NCBI RefSeq assembly: GCF_041381155.1
Contig: NC_091142.1
Coordinates: 30,183,528 to 30,247,527 of the forward strand
Length of the DNA stretch: 64,000 nt
Direction: 5' to 3'
Origin: Argopecten irradians
Taxonomy: Eukaryota; Mollusca; Bivalvia; Pectinida; Pectinidae
The notes beneath the pieces were generated by a model that made no database searches, was not told the DNA's origin, and worked only from the letters and a program-made list of their open reading frames with translations. The translations under genes were made by a program, and so were the position numbers. Below are positions 48,020 through 60,046 of the stretch, in pieces; the stretch's first letter is position 1, and every line of letters begins with the position of its first letter.

Positions 48020-51000
48020 ACGCCTCCGGCGGGGGTTTGACATATATACCTCTACATACATATACATGTAGACCTCTACATACAGATACATATAGACCTA
48101 TACATACAGATACATACATACCTCTACATACAGATACATACATACCTCTACATACAGATACATATAGACCTCTACATACATAAACATATAGACCTTATGA
48201 CTCTACATACAGATACATACATACCTCTACATACAGATACATACATACCTCTACATACAGATACATTAGACCTCTACATACAATACATTAGACTCACATA
48301 TACATATCTTACATACATATACATATAGACCTCTACATACATATACATATATAGACCTCTACATACAGATACATATAGACCTCTACATACAGATACATAC
48401 ATACCTCTACATACAGATACATATATACCTCTACATACAGATACATATAGACCTCTACATACAGATAGATACATATACCTCTACATACAGATACATATAG
48501 AACTCTACATACAGATACATATAGACCTCTACATACAGATACATATAGACCTCTACATACAGATACATATAGACCTCTACATACAGATACATATAGACCT
48601 CTACATACAGATACATATAGACCTCTACATACAGATACATATAGACCTCTACATACAGATACATACATACCTATACATATATAGATACATACATACATAC
48701 CTCTACATACAGATACATATATACCTCTACATACAGATACATATAGACCTCTACATACAGATACATACATACCTCTACATACAGATACATACATACCTAT
48801 ACATATAGATACATACATAACGATACATATAGACCTCTACATACAGATACATACATACCTCTACATACAGATAATACATACATAACGATACGATACATAT
48901 AGACCTCTACATACAGATACATAGATAGAACTCTACATACAGATACATACTCTACATACAGATACATATAGACTTCATACAGATACATAAACCTACTACA
49001 TACAAAGAACAATATAGACTCTACATACAGATACAATAACCTCTACATACAGATACATATACATACCTCTACATACAGATACATACAGACCTCTACATAC
49101 AGATACATATAGACCTCTACATACAGATACATATATACCTCTACATACAGATACATACAGACCTCTACATACAGATACATACATATAACTCTACATACAT
49201 AATAATACATACGATACATATAGACCTCTACATACAGATACATATAGAACCTCTACATACATACATACAGATACATATAGACTTTTACATACAGATACAT
49301 ACATACATACAGATACATATAGACCTCTACATACAGATACAATAACTCTACATACCTCTACATACAGTATACATACCTCTATACATTTACTATAGACCTC
49401 TACATACAGATACAATACATATAGACCTCTACATACAGATACATATAGACCTCTACATACAGATACATATAGACCTCTACATACAGATACATATAAGACC
49501 TCTACATACAGATACATATAGACTCTACATACAGATACATATAGACCTCTACATACAGATACATATAGACCTCTACATACAGATACATATAGACCTCTAC
49601 ATACAGATACATATAGACATCTACATACAGATACATATATACCTCTACATACAGATACATACATACCTATACATACAGATACATACATACCTATACATAG
49701 ATACATATAGACCTCTTCATACAGATACATATAGACCTCTACATACAGATACCTACGTATCTCTACATACAGATACATGCATACCTCTACATACATGTAC
49801 ATATAGACATCTACATACAGATACATATAACATCTACATACAGATACATATAGACATCTACATACAGATATATATATAGACCTCTACATACAGATACATA
49901 TAGACCTCTACATACAGATACATACATACCTCTACATACAGATACATACAGACCTCTACATACAGATACATATAGACCTCTACATACAGATACATAAAGA
50001 CATCTACATACAGATACATATAGATCTCTACATACAGATACATACAGACCTCTACATACAGATACATATAGACCTCTACATACAGATACATATAGACCTC
50101 TACATACAGATACATACATACCTCTACATACAGATACATACATACCTCTACATACAGATACATATAGACCTCTACATACAGATACATACATACCTCTACA
50201 TACAGATACATACCTCTCTACATACAGATACATACATACCTCTACATACAGATACATACATACCTCTACATACAGATACATATAGACCTCTACATACAGA
50301 TACATATAGACCTCTACATACAGATACATATAGACCTCTACATACAGATACATACATACCTCTACATACAGATACATACATACAACTACATATAGATACA
50401 TACAGATACATACATACCTCTACATACAGATACATATAGACCTCTACATACAGATACATATAGACCTCTACATACAGATACATATAGACTTTTACATACA
50501 GATACATACATACCTCTACATACAGATACATACAGACTTCTACATACAGATACATATAGACCTCTACATACAGATACATACATACCTCTACATACAGATA
50601 CTTATATACCTCTACATACAGATACATACATACCTCTGCATACAGATACATATAGACCTCTACATACAGATACATACTTACCTCTACATACAGATAAATA
50701 CATACCTATACATACAGATACATGTAGACCTCTACATACAGATACATACATACCTCTACATACAGATACATATAGACTTTTACATACAGATACATACATA
50801 CCTCTACATACAGATACATACAGACTTCTACATACAGATACATACATACCTCTACATACAGATACATACATACCTCTACATACAGATACTTATATACCTC
50901 TACATACAGATACATACATACCTCTGCATACAGATACATATAGACCTCTACATACAGATACATACTTACCTCTACATACAGATACATACATACCTATACA

Positions 51001-54000
51001 TACAGATACATATAGACCTCTACATACAGATACATACATACCTCTACATACAGATACATATAGACCTCTACATACAGATACATATAGACCTCTACATACA
51101 GATACATACATACCTATACATACAGATACCTATTTAACTATTTTGCAAAATCATCAACTGTCTTATCAAATCATCAACTATCTTCCTTAATCATCAACTG
51201 TGTTACCAAATCATCATCTGTCATATCAAATCACAAACTATCTTACCAAATCATCAACTATCGTCCCAAATCACCAACTGTTTTACCATATCATCAACTA
51301 TCGTCCCAAATCACCAACTGTCTTACCAAATCAGCGACTCTCTTATCAAATCACTAACAATCTTACCAAATCATCATCTGTCATATCAAATCACTAACAA
51401 TCTTACCAAATCATCAACTATCGTCCCAAATCACCAACTGTCTTACCAAATCATCAACTATCGTCCCAAATCACCAACAATCTTACCAAATCATCAACTA
51501 TCGTCCCAAATCACCAACGGTCTTACCAAATCATCAACTATCGTCCCAAATCACCAACAATCTTACCAAATCAACCACTTTATCCCGCCTCAGACAAGAA
51601 TCGTGTATTCCTATTGGTTAAAATGACGTCACGTGGTATCCAAGATTACTAGTTGCACAGCTTGTTAGTGACCTAATACCAGAATCATATATACATTAGG
51701 GCTGGATCAATATATCGATATACCGATACGTATCGGTTTTCAAAAGCGTATCGAATATCGATACGCAAACATGCTGTATATCGCTGTATCGTTTTAACAA
51801 CCCAACCTACTTTTTTCATTATAGAAAGAGGAAATTCAAACAAAATTTATTCTAAAATATCATTCAAGTAAGAGCATTTCAATCAAAAGGAAGTGTTTAA
51901 AGCATCTATGTCACCTAGATGGATTAGAAATGTTGTTTCAAGACTAAGAATACAAATTGACAGAAATTAATCAACACAGATGGTGAACCAAATCAAATGT
52001 TTGGTAGGTTTTTGCCAGGTTATAGAATATTTATCAAAATTGTCTTTTATTGTCACAATATTCAAAACACAATGTTCAACTGAATTTGAAAAAAGAGGTC
52101 CTGTATATCGTCAATACGTATCGTGTATTGTTTCAGTGTATTGTCAATACGTATTGTATCGTTTTAGACCTTCCAATACCCAGCCCTAATATACATAGAG
52201 ATCGCCAACTCCTCCAATTTTACGATCGGCAGATGTACCTCTGTATGTGCTTAGAGGTTTTTAGATAACTCTTAAATAGTTGAATATAAAAGAATAACTT
52301 TGATATGTTGTCAAAGTTCAGTAATTTTCAGATGGTTTGAGGACGATTTTGGATAGAAAAAAAATATATTTTTACTTATTTATAAATAAAACAAAACGCA
52401 CTTTCGGTTTTGAATGCCTGATTTTCGAAAAAACAGGTAAAATTGCTTATTTTTGTGCTTTCAAAAATCATATTAAATAACATCAATCAGGAAAACTACT
52501 CACATCAAACCATGATATAATGTTTAAACTTTGTGTTGCTCCAAATATATCATGTTTAAAAGCATACACTTAAAAGAAGTTAGCCAAGGCAAAATGCCTA
52601 TAAGGGACCTGCCTGTCAACAAAGACAAAGAAGGAGTTTCTAATCTCTATGACGTCGCGCACAATGTTCGGTCACTTTTATGTAATTGAATGTCATTGAA
52701 TGTAAAAGACGTCATTATTTTATAACATGACGAGCGCAATTGACGTCATTTCCGACATTCGGCAAACCTGCAAGACAAAGAAAAAACGCAATTTTTCGAA
52801 TACATTTTTGAATTTTCAGTAGAGATTTCGCAGAGGTACATTTGAGCAAAAACGTATTTTTTTCTGAATAGAAATCATAATTCCTAATATAAAGTCATTT
52901 TTCAACGTCGTGACTTTAATTATGTCAATCTAAAAATTTCATTTTGTGTCATTTCTGCAAGACAAAGGTTTTGTTCGATAAAAAAGTAGAACGACGCCGC
53001 AGTCTATATTTTCTTACATGGTATTAAAGTAGAAGAAAAATGTATTTTTATATTAACAATTCATGTATCTATGTCATGAATTAGTACCGTTTTGTACTGT
53101 GTGTATTTGTGGTTTTTCACTTTTTTTATTTTTTCTCTTCGGATCTGTCGATCGGCAAGTCTACAAACAAAGTCCACCATTTTGAAGTATGACGTCACAG
53201 TTCATTATAACGAAATGACGTCATGATTATGCGTTTTCGGGGAATCTCTGTGTCAAATTTTATCGCCATGTGCTGTTCACTATGACCACAGAGACACTTT
53301 AACTGAAACCACATACAGATGGGTGTTACATCTGTCGCGCCAAAAAAACGTCATTTTCTCAACAAAAACACATCAATAGAAAAAAAATGTTGCAGACATT
53401 TTGATAAAAGTCCTCCAGTAATTGAATAAATATAGTCTTTCTGTTTTTCAATTAAAAAATAAATATTATTGCGCTTATATTATTTTTTAATGTTCAACGC
53501 TTTTTCCAACGAAATTCCGGCGTGACGTAAGAGTGACCGAACATTGTGCGCTATGTCTATATATATGTGTTTCTGCTAATACGGAAAAATTTTGGGTCTA
53601 AAATAAACTTGTATCGATGAGGCGAATGTATGTTGACATGCACGGGAATGTAGGCGAAGTTTTTAAACTGATTTAAAGTTTATATAGTAAATTATATATA
53701 TTAATGTGTTATATATGTTGACATGTCCCGGGGTGAAATCGGAGTGTTTATATTCATGTGTTCTATGTACATGTATGTTGACAGGCCCGGGGGTGGAGTC
53801 GGAGTGTATGTATTTATGTGTGTTATACATGTACATGTTGTCAGGGCCGGAAATGGAGTCGGAGTGTTGTTATTGATGTGTTTTATGTATGTTGACAGGC
53901 CCGGGGTGGAGTCGGAGTACATATATTTATGTGTGTTATACATGTTGACAGGCCCAGGGGTGGAGTTGGAATGTATATATTTATGTGTGTTTTACTTATA

Positions 54001-56590
54001 CATGTTGACAGGCCCGGGGGTGGAGTCGGAGTGTTTATATTGATGTGTTTTATGCCTGTTGACAGGCCCGGGGGTGGAGTCGGTGTGTGTGATCCGTCTG
54101 TACTATAACCTGAGTGCGGAAGTACCGAGTTATGTGGACCAGACATGTGATATCGCGTGCTGTGGCCACTACCCCAATATTTACTGCTGTGACCAGTGTG
54201 ACTCCACATTCCGGGACGCCGCAGGACATCTGTAAGTTTACACGTTTCCAAGGAAAATTGCTGAAATGCATTATTCAGATTGTCTCATTTCAAAAGCTAA
54301 TGAGATCAGATCGGGTTTAGCCATTCTTCAAGATATTTGTATATTGTATATAAGATTTTCCTGCTTTATTTTCGTATAGAAATATTATTTTGCTTATTTT
54401 GAATTTGAACTGAAATTAAAATTGTTCTTCTGAATTTTGCTTCGATATCAAAACATAGACAGTGTATTCCTCTTTAATTCTACTGTGTGCTTTGGGGCTA
54501 GCGTGATAGAATCACCTCTTCATCTCTGTTCATTTTGATCCTCAGAGAGACAAATACCACAGCCGTAAAATTATACATACTATGTTCTATATCCTAATGA
54601 ATAAACCGTCTACAGTACTGTTATTGACATTTCAAAAACGCTTATATTAAGTTGATATTTTGTTTACGACTTATTAATACATGTATATATTTCATTTTGG
54701 AGAATTTCAAATGCCCTGCGTTGTAGATTGTTAGTGACTCCCAGTATTTCCCATGTGATTATGTATTCAGATTTACTTTGCCAATCAATCGCATTACAGC
54801 AACGCCGTAATTACATCGCTTTTATAAAAATCGAAGGTCTTAGTACAGGGAACCAAACCATTTTTTGTTCAAAAACCTTGCAATGAGATCCTACCAGTGA
54901 GATAAACTATGAAGATATCATTCTAAAGATACATAAATACTCCACATCTGACCATAGAGCTTGTTATGAACGTGTTTTACTGTACCCCACATCTGTTTCT
55001 AACAACTGCTCTCTTTGGTTACAGAGGAAGCGGTGCCGTGACCGGGATTGTACTGGGCGTTCTGATTGGGCTCGTCATCATTTTTGTGATATTTGTGTAC
55101 GTATACGGACGATGGAGACGGGACAAGGACCCTGTGGGACGGGCAATGTACCGTCTATACCGGATGTCAACTCGTAAGTTATCATATTAATGCACATAGA
55201 TAAATTCAGTTAACATTGCTTTGTCCTGAAGGCGGTCTTTCTGTCATAAAATCATTTTCTCAATAAAACCATAAACACCTGTAACAAATACTTTGTGTGT
55301 GAAATACTGTGTCTAATCAAAAGTGTTTTTACCACGTAACTACTGTTGTCTTTTTCAAGTAATGATAAACTCGTTTTTTCTATCAAAACCATAAAACTCT
55401 CAACAAATACATAATGTTTGAAATGCCATGTCTAACCAGTAGTGATTGTTTACTGATTAACTACTGCATTATGTTTTGTTCCTTTAACAGGCCGTCGTCG
55501 GCGCCCAAAACCTCCGACTGCACAGGACGGGCAGACTACTGATGGACCTTCCACCATTCCAGTGCCAAACGGAGGTACAGAAAATCGAGCCTTCAGAGAC
55601 GACCAAGGGAACTATCCAAGGTCCAGACGTCGTGCCCCGAAGACTACCGAAACACCCATGCATGAGGAGCAACTGTCTAAACCTCCCAAACCTGGCCACT
55701 CTGGACCTAGAGGACCAGAGAGAAACCACACTCCACCACGTGATGAGCCAATTAAGGGAAATCCGCCACCCAAATATGGACAATTTGGTTCGCCCCAAAC
55801 TGACCAAGGTTCTGTTGCCACGCCGTCCGCTCCAGTCCTGGAGTTAGATACCCGCAGATTGGATAACTCACCTAATACAAACTACCAACACCTCTCTCCA
55901 ACTGGAGGGGGGCAAGGATACGATCCTAAAAAGAGATACCTGCCTAGTGATAAGCAATACCAGGCATTGGGTAAAAGACATGATGAACACCCGTACACAG
56001 CTCCTCAAAATACAAACCAAAGTGATAAATACGGCAGGCCGAGAGACAGTGGGCATAAAGATAGACTTCCATCAGATTCAAGGCTAGGGCCACAAGGTCA
56101 TTCTCGTCAATATGTCAGTGAAAGTAGAACGTCACATCCGCCAGATGGACATATTCAGTCAAGTAGAGATAAATATCAGTCTGATAGACAGATACCTCTT
56201 CCATCTAACAAATATAGCTCGCAGCCATCCAGTCACTCAAGCAGAAATAACACATATCAGCAAGACTTGCAAAAGTCGTCAAATAGAGATGCGTCATATC
56301 CGCCTCAACCACCGGACAGAAGTACGTCATATCCGGCAGACAGACAAGCAGCATATCAAAATGTAACCAACGACAACCCATACAAGAGGGAACCACGTCC
56401 CTCTTATCCTCCTGATGGCAGGGGCGATCCGGGTTATCCTCCTTACAGTTCCACCCCGGGAAGGGGCGCCCCTACCCAGCGTCCCGAGTACAAAGACACG
56501 CCTATCAGACATGGCGATTATAAAAAGCCTAAGGACAACCTTGGAGTCAATTTAGGGACCCCTGGTGGATCGAGACAGTCACAGATATGA
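46901..56590 (+). CDS. Single-pass membrane protein, Cys-rich ectodomain, Pro-rich tail with PPxY (Shisa/WBP1-like)
   Basis: Proposed exons are 46901-46988 (signal peptide), 54066-54231, 55025-55173 and 55491-56590; phases 1, 2 and 1 agree at the joins. The product is about 500 residues: a signal peptide (CLPVLALQVLVSLSWG), a Cys cluster (CDIACCGHYPNIYCCDQC), a membrane helix (VLGVLIGLVIIFVIFVYVY) followed by basic GRWRRDK, then a 370-residue tail rich in Pro, Ser, Tyr, Arg and Gln with a PPKY motif at 55766-55777. This order fits Shisa, WBP1 and VOPP1-type adaptors, in which PPxY recruits WW-domain ubiquitin ligases. Which family it belongs to cannot be settled. The last three exons are firm; the first exon rests on a weak donor (GGG|GTTTGT) and its signal peptide. 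Confidence 0.65.
48035..51128. repeat. 24-bp satellite array, about 128 units
   Basis: The unit 'tacatacagatacatatagacctc' repeats for 3.1 kb, with two common variants ('...tatagacctc' and '...catacctc') and more indels between 48.2 and 49.4 kb. The 24-bp period keeps minus-strand frames open (YLYVEVYM, SVCRGLYV); these are not genes. Confidence 0.95.
51130..51575. repeat. 20-bp satellite array, about 22 units
   Basis: Units such as 'ccaaatcatcaactatcgtc' and 'ccaaatcaccaactgtctta' alternate, so later units show a 40-bp higher-order period. It abuts the 24-bp array. Confidence 0.9.
51697..52188. mobile_element. hAT-like MITE
   Basis: The ends 'tagggctggatcaatat' and the complement of 'aatacccagcccta' bound 492 bp, and the octamer 'atatacat' flanks both sides (51689-51696 and 52189-52196). 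An 8-bp duplication is the hAT signature. The interior carries many 'cgatac/gtatcg' motifs and no transposase. Confidence 0.75.
52655..53562. mobile_element. Probable TIR element with 'gcgcacaatgttcggtcact' ends
   Basis: 'gcgcacaatgttcggtcact' near 52658 recurs as its reverse complement near 53535-53554. The 0.9 kb between them is AT-rich and non-coding. The exact borders and the duplication were not resolved. Confidence 0.5.
53716..54086 (+). repeat. Tandem repeat of a 3' splice acceptor, seven units of 53-60 bp
   Basis: 'tgttgacaggcccgggggtg' or a variant starts at 53716, 53776, 53836, 53890, 53943, 54003 and 54057. The last unit is the working acceptor and first codons of the Cys-rich exon. 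Six of the seven retain the AG. Confidence 0.85.
54066..54231 (+). CDS. Membrane protein gene, Cys-rich exon
   Basis: Acceptor TGTTGACAG|GCCC, donor CATCT|GTAAGT. It encodes PGVESVCVIRLYYNLSAEVP and the Cys cluster DQTCDIACCGHYPNIYCC. The first bases belong to a tandem repeat that multiplies the acceptor upstream. Confidence 0.75.
55025..55173 (+). CDS. Membrane protein gene, transmembrane exon
   Basis: Acceptor GGTTACAG|AGGA, donor ACTC|GTAAGT. It encodes GSGAVTGIVLG and a helix of about 23 hydrophobic residues, then GRWRRDKDPVGRAMYRLYRM. The positive residues after the helix fit a type I orientation. Confidence 0.8.
55491..56590 (+). CDS. Membrane protein gene, cytoplasmic-tail exon with stop
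   Basis: Acceptor CCTTTAACAG|GCCG and stop TGA at 56588. The tail is disordered, starts RRRRPKPPTAQDGQ and contains NPPPKYGQFG (PPxY) and repeated YPPD/YPAD phrases such as RSTSYPADRQ. No known globular domain is seen. Confidence 0.8.
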
Positions 56591-57120
56591 TATGTGGTGT
56601 TACAAATCAACAACGTGAGCATTTCTGTTTCATACGATCCCCGACAGAGGTTACTTGTTCGGCCACAAGTCCCCTCACTTATATATCCGGGAGTGTTCAG
56701 TGACACTTCACCAATCATGGCGGTCCCAGAGAATCAAGGAGGAAGATGGTGTGTTGATCATCAACACCTAAGCTAGTGTGTTCATCCTTATAAACATAAA
56801 AAAATTTACCAGAGTCTCTGTTATTTACTATTAATACTGTCCCAATTTCTCCAGATTGTATGTCGCGATTGGGGTTATGAACCTTACGTATTATTTCCAG
56901 ATATCGCCAGGCCTTAATCTTTTAGATGAGCATCTCTTGAGCTTTCCGGAAATATCCACTTATATCATTTCTCCAATACCACTATGTACTATATTTTCGG
57001 CTTTGTACTATACCGAAATGATAGCCTTCCCTGTTAAATAAGAAGTAAGTAACATGCCACTGAGAACATTGATGAACATTCCAACAGTTTTAATTAGGAG
57101 GTTTACGTTATTGGAAACTA

Positions 57121-57665
57121 ATGTCAAAGTGGACAAAATCCATCAACAGAAAGTGGAAAAAACCAATAACAGAAAGTGGACAAAATCCATCAACAGAAAG
57201 TGGACAAACAGAAAGTGGACAAAATCCATCAACAGAAAGTGGACAAAATCCATCGACAGAACGTGGACAAAATCCATCGACAGAAAATGGACAAAATCCA
57301 TTAACAGAAAGTGGACAAAATCCATCAACAGAAAGTGGACAAAATCCATCGACAGAACGTAGACAAAATCCATCGACAGAAAGTGGACAAAATCCATCGA
57401 CAGAAAGTGGACAAAATCCATCAACAGAAAGTGGACAAAATCCATCGACAGAACGTAGACAAAATCCATCGACAGAAAGTGGACAAAATCCATCGACAGA
57501 AAGTGGACAAAATCCATTAACAGAAAGTGGACAAAATCCATCGACAGAAAGTGGACAAAATCCATCGACAGAACGTGGACAAAATCCATCGACAGAACGT
57601 GGACAAAATCCATCGACAGAAAGTGGACAAAATCCATCGACAGGACGTGGACAAAATCCATTAAC
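57121..57665 (+). repeat. 24-bp minisatellite, about 22 units
   Basis: The unit 'acaaaatccatcgacagaaa' + gtgg repeats, with variants 'catcaac' and 'attaac'. The period is a multiple of three, giving an open frame QNPSTESG in all copies on the plus strand and FCPLSVDG on the minus strand. No gene is inferred. Confidence 0.95.
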
Positions 57666-60046
57666 CATACTGTCCAGTTTGGAGCTATCATACTGTCCAG
57701 TTGGGAGCTATCATACTGTCCAGTTGGAGCTATCATACTGTCCAGTTGGGAGCTATCATACTGTCCAGTTGGGAGCTATCATACTGTCCAGTTGGGAGCT
57801 ATCATACTGTCCAGTTGGGAGCTATCATACTGTCCAGTTGGAGCTATCATACTGTCCAGTTGGGAGCTATCATACTGTCCAGTTGGGAGCTATCATACTG
57901 TCCAGTTGGGAGCTATCATACTGTCCAGTTGGGAGCTATCATACTGTCCAGTTGGGAGCTATCATACTGTCCAGTTGGGAGCTATCATACTGTCCAGTTG
58001 GGAGCTATCATACTGTCCAGTTGGGAGCTATCATACTGTCCAGTTGGGAGCTATCATACTGTCCAGTTGGGAGCTATCATACTGTCCTGTTGGGAGCTAT
58101 CATACTGTCCAGTTGGGAGCTATCATACTGTCCAGTTGGGAGCTATCATACTGTCCAGTTGGGAGCTATCATACTGTCCAGTTGGGAGCTATCATACTGT
58201 CCAGTTGGGAGCTATCATACTGTCCAGTTGGAGCTATCATACTGTCCAGTTGGAGCTATCATACTGTCCAGTTGGAGCTATCATACTGTCCAGTTGGAGC
58301 TATCATACTGTCCAGTTGGAGCTATCATACTGTCCAGTTGGGAGCTATCATACTGTCCAGTTGGGAGCTATCATACTGTCCAGTTGGGAGCTATCATACT
58401 GTCCAGTTGGGAGCTATCATACTGTCCAGTTGGGAGCTATCATATGTCCAGTTGGAGCTATCATACTGTCCAGTTGGGAGCTATCATACTGTCCGTTGGG
58501 AGCTATCATTATTGTCCTGTTGTTGGGAGCTATCATACTGTCCAGTTGGGAGCTATCATACTGTCCAGTTGGGAGCTATCATACTGTCCGAGCTATGGGA
58601 GCTATCATACTGTCCAGTTGGGAGCTATCATACTGTCCAGTTGGGAGCTATCATACTGTCCAGTTGGGAGCTATCATACTGTCCAGTTGGGAGCTATCAT
58701 ACTGTCCAGTTGGGAGCTATCATACTGTCCTGTTGGGAGCTATCATACTGTCCATGTTGGGAGCTATCATACTGTCCAGTTGGGAGCTATCATACTGTCC
58801 AGTTGGGAGCTATCATACTGTCCAGTTGGGAGCTATCATACTGTCCAGTTGGGAGCTATCATACTGTCCAGTTGGAGCTATCATACTGTCCAGTTGGAGC
58901 TATCATACTGTGTCCTAGTTGGGAGCTATCATACTGTCCAGTTGGGAGCTATCATACTGTCCAGTTGGGAGCTATCATACTGTCCAGTTGGGAGCTATCA
59001 TACTGTCCAGTTGGAGCTATCATACTGTCCAGTTGGGAGCTATCATACTGTCCAGTTGGAGCTATCATACTGTCCAGTTGGGAGCTATCATACTGTCCAG
59101 TTGGGAGCTATCATACTGTCCAGTTGGAGCTATCATACTGTCCAGTTGGGAGCTATCATACTGTCCAGTTGGGAGCTATCATACTGTCCAGTTGGAGCTA
59201 TCATACTGTCCAGTTGGGAGCTACTGTCCGTGGCTATCATACTGTCCAGTTGGGAGCTATCATACTGTCCAGTTGGAGCTATCATACTGTCCAGTTGGGA
59301 GCTATCATACTGTCCAGTTGGAGCTATCATACTGTCCAGTTGGGAGCTATCATACTGTCCAGTTGGGAGCTATCATACTGTCCAGTTGGAGCTATCATAC
59401 TGTCCAGTTGGGAGCTATCATACTGTCCAGTTGGGAGCTATCATACTGTCCAGTTGGGAGCTATCATACTGTCCAGTTGGGAGCTATCATACTGTCCAGT
59501 TGGGAGCTATCATACTGTCCAGTTGGGAGCTATCATACTGTCCAGTTGGGAGCTATCATACTGTCCAGTTGGGAGCTATCATACTGTCCAGTTGGGAGCT
59601 ATCATACTGTCCAGTTGGGAGCTATCATACTGTCCAGTTGGGAGCTATCATACTGTCCAGTTGGGAGCTATCATACTGTCCAGTTGGGAGCTATCATACT
59701 GTCCAGTTGGGAGCTATCATACTGTCCAGTTGGGAGCTATCATACTGTCCAGTTGGGAGCTATCATACTGTCCAGTTGGGAGCTATCATACTGTCCTGTT
59801 GGGAGCTATCATACTGTCCAGTTGGGAGCTATCATACTGTCCAGTTGGGAGCTATCATACTGTCCAGTTGGGAGCTATCATACTGTCCGTGAGCTATCAT
59901 ACTGTCAGTTGGAGCTATCATACTGTCCAGTTGGGAGCTATCATACTGTCCAGTTGGGAGCTATATCATACTGTCCAGTTGGGAGCTATCATACTGTCCA
60001 GTTAGGAGCTATCATACTGTCCACTTGGGAACTATCATACTGTACT
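57666..60046 (+). repeat. 23-bp minisatellite, about 104 units
   Basis: The unit 'agctatcatactgtccagttggg' repeats, with many 22-bp units lacking one G. The unit is free of stops in all plus frames, so open frames of 400-900 codons appear; these are artefacts. Confidence 0.95.

Noticed and set aside
48274-51111. Many minus-strand frames reading SVCRGLYV or YLYVEVYM
   Set aside because: They arise from a 24-bp satellite with a period divisible by three.
53723-54043. Plus-strand frame of 106 codons with PGVESE repeats
   Set aside because: It is read-through of the acceptor repeat and ends in a stop; only the final unit joins a real exon.
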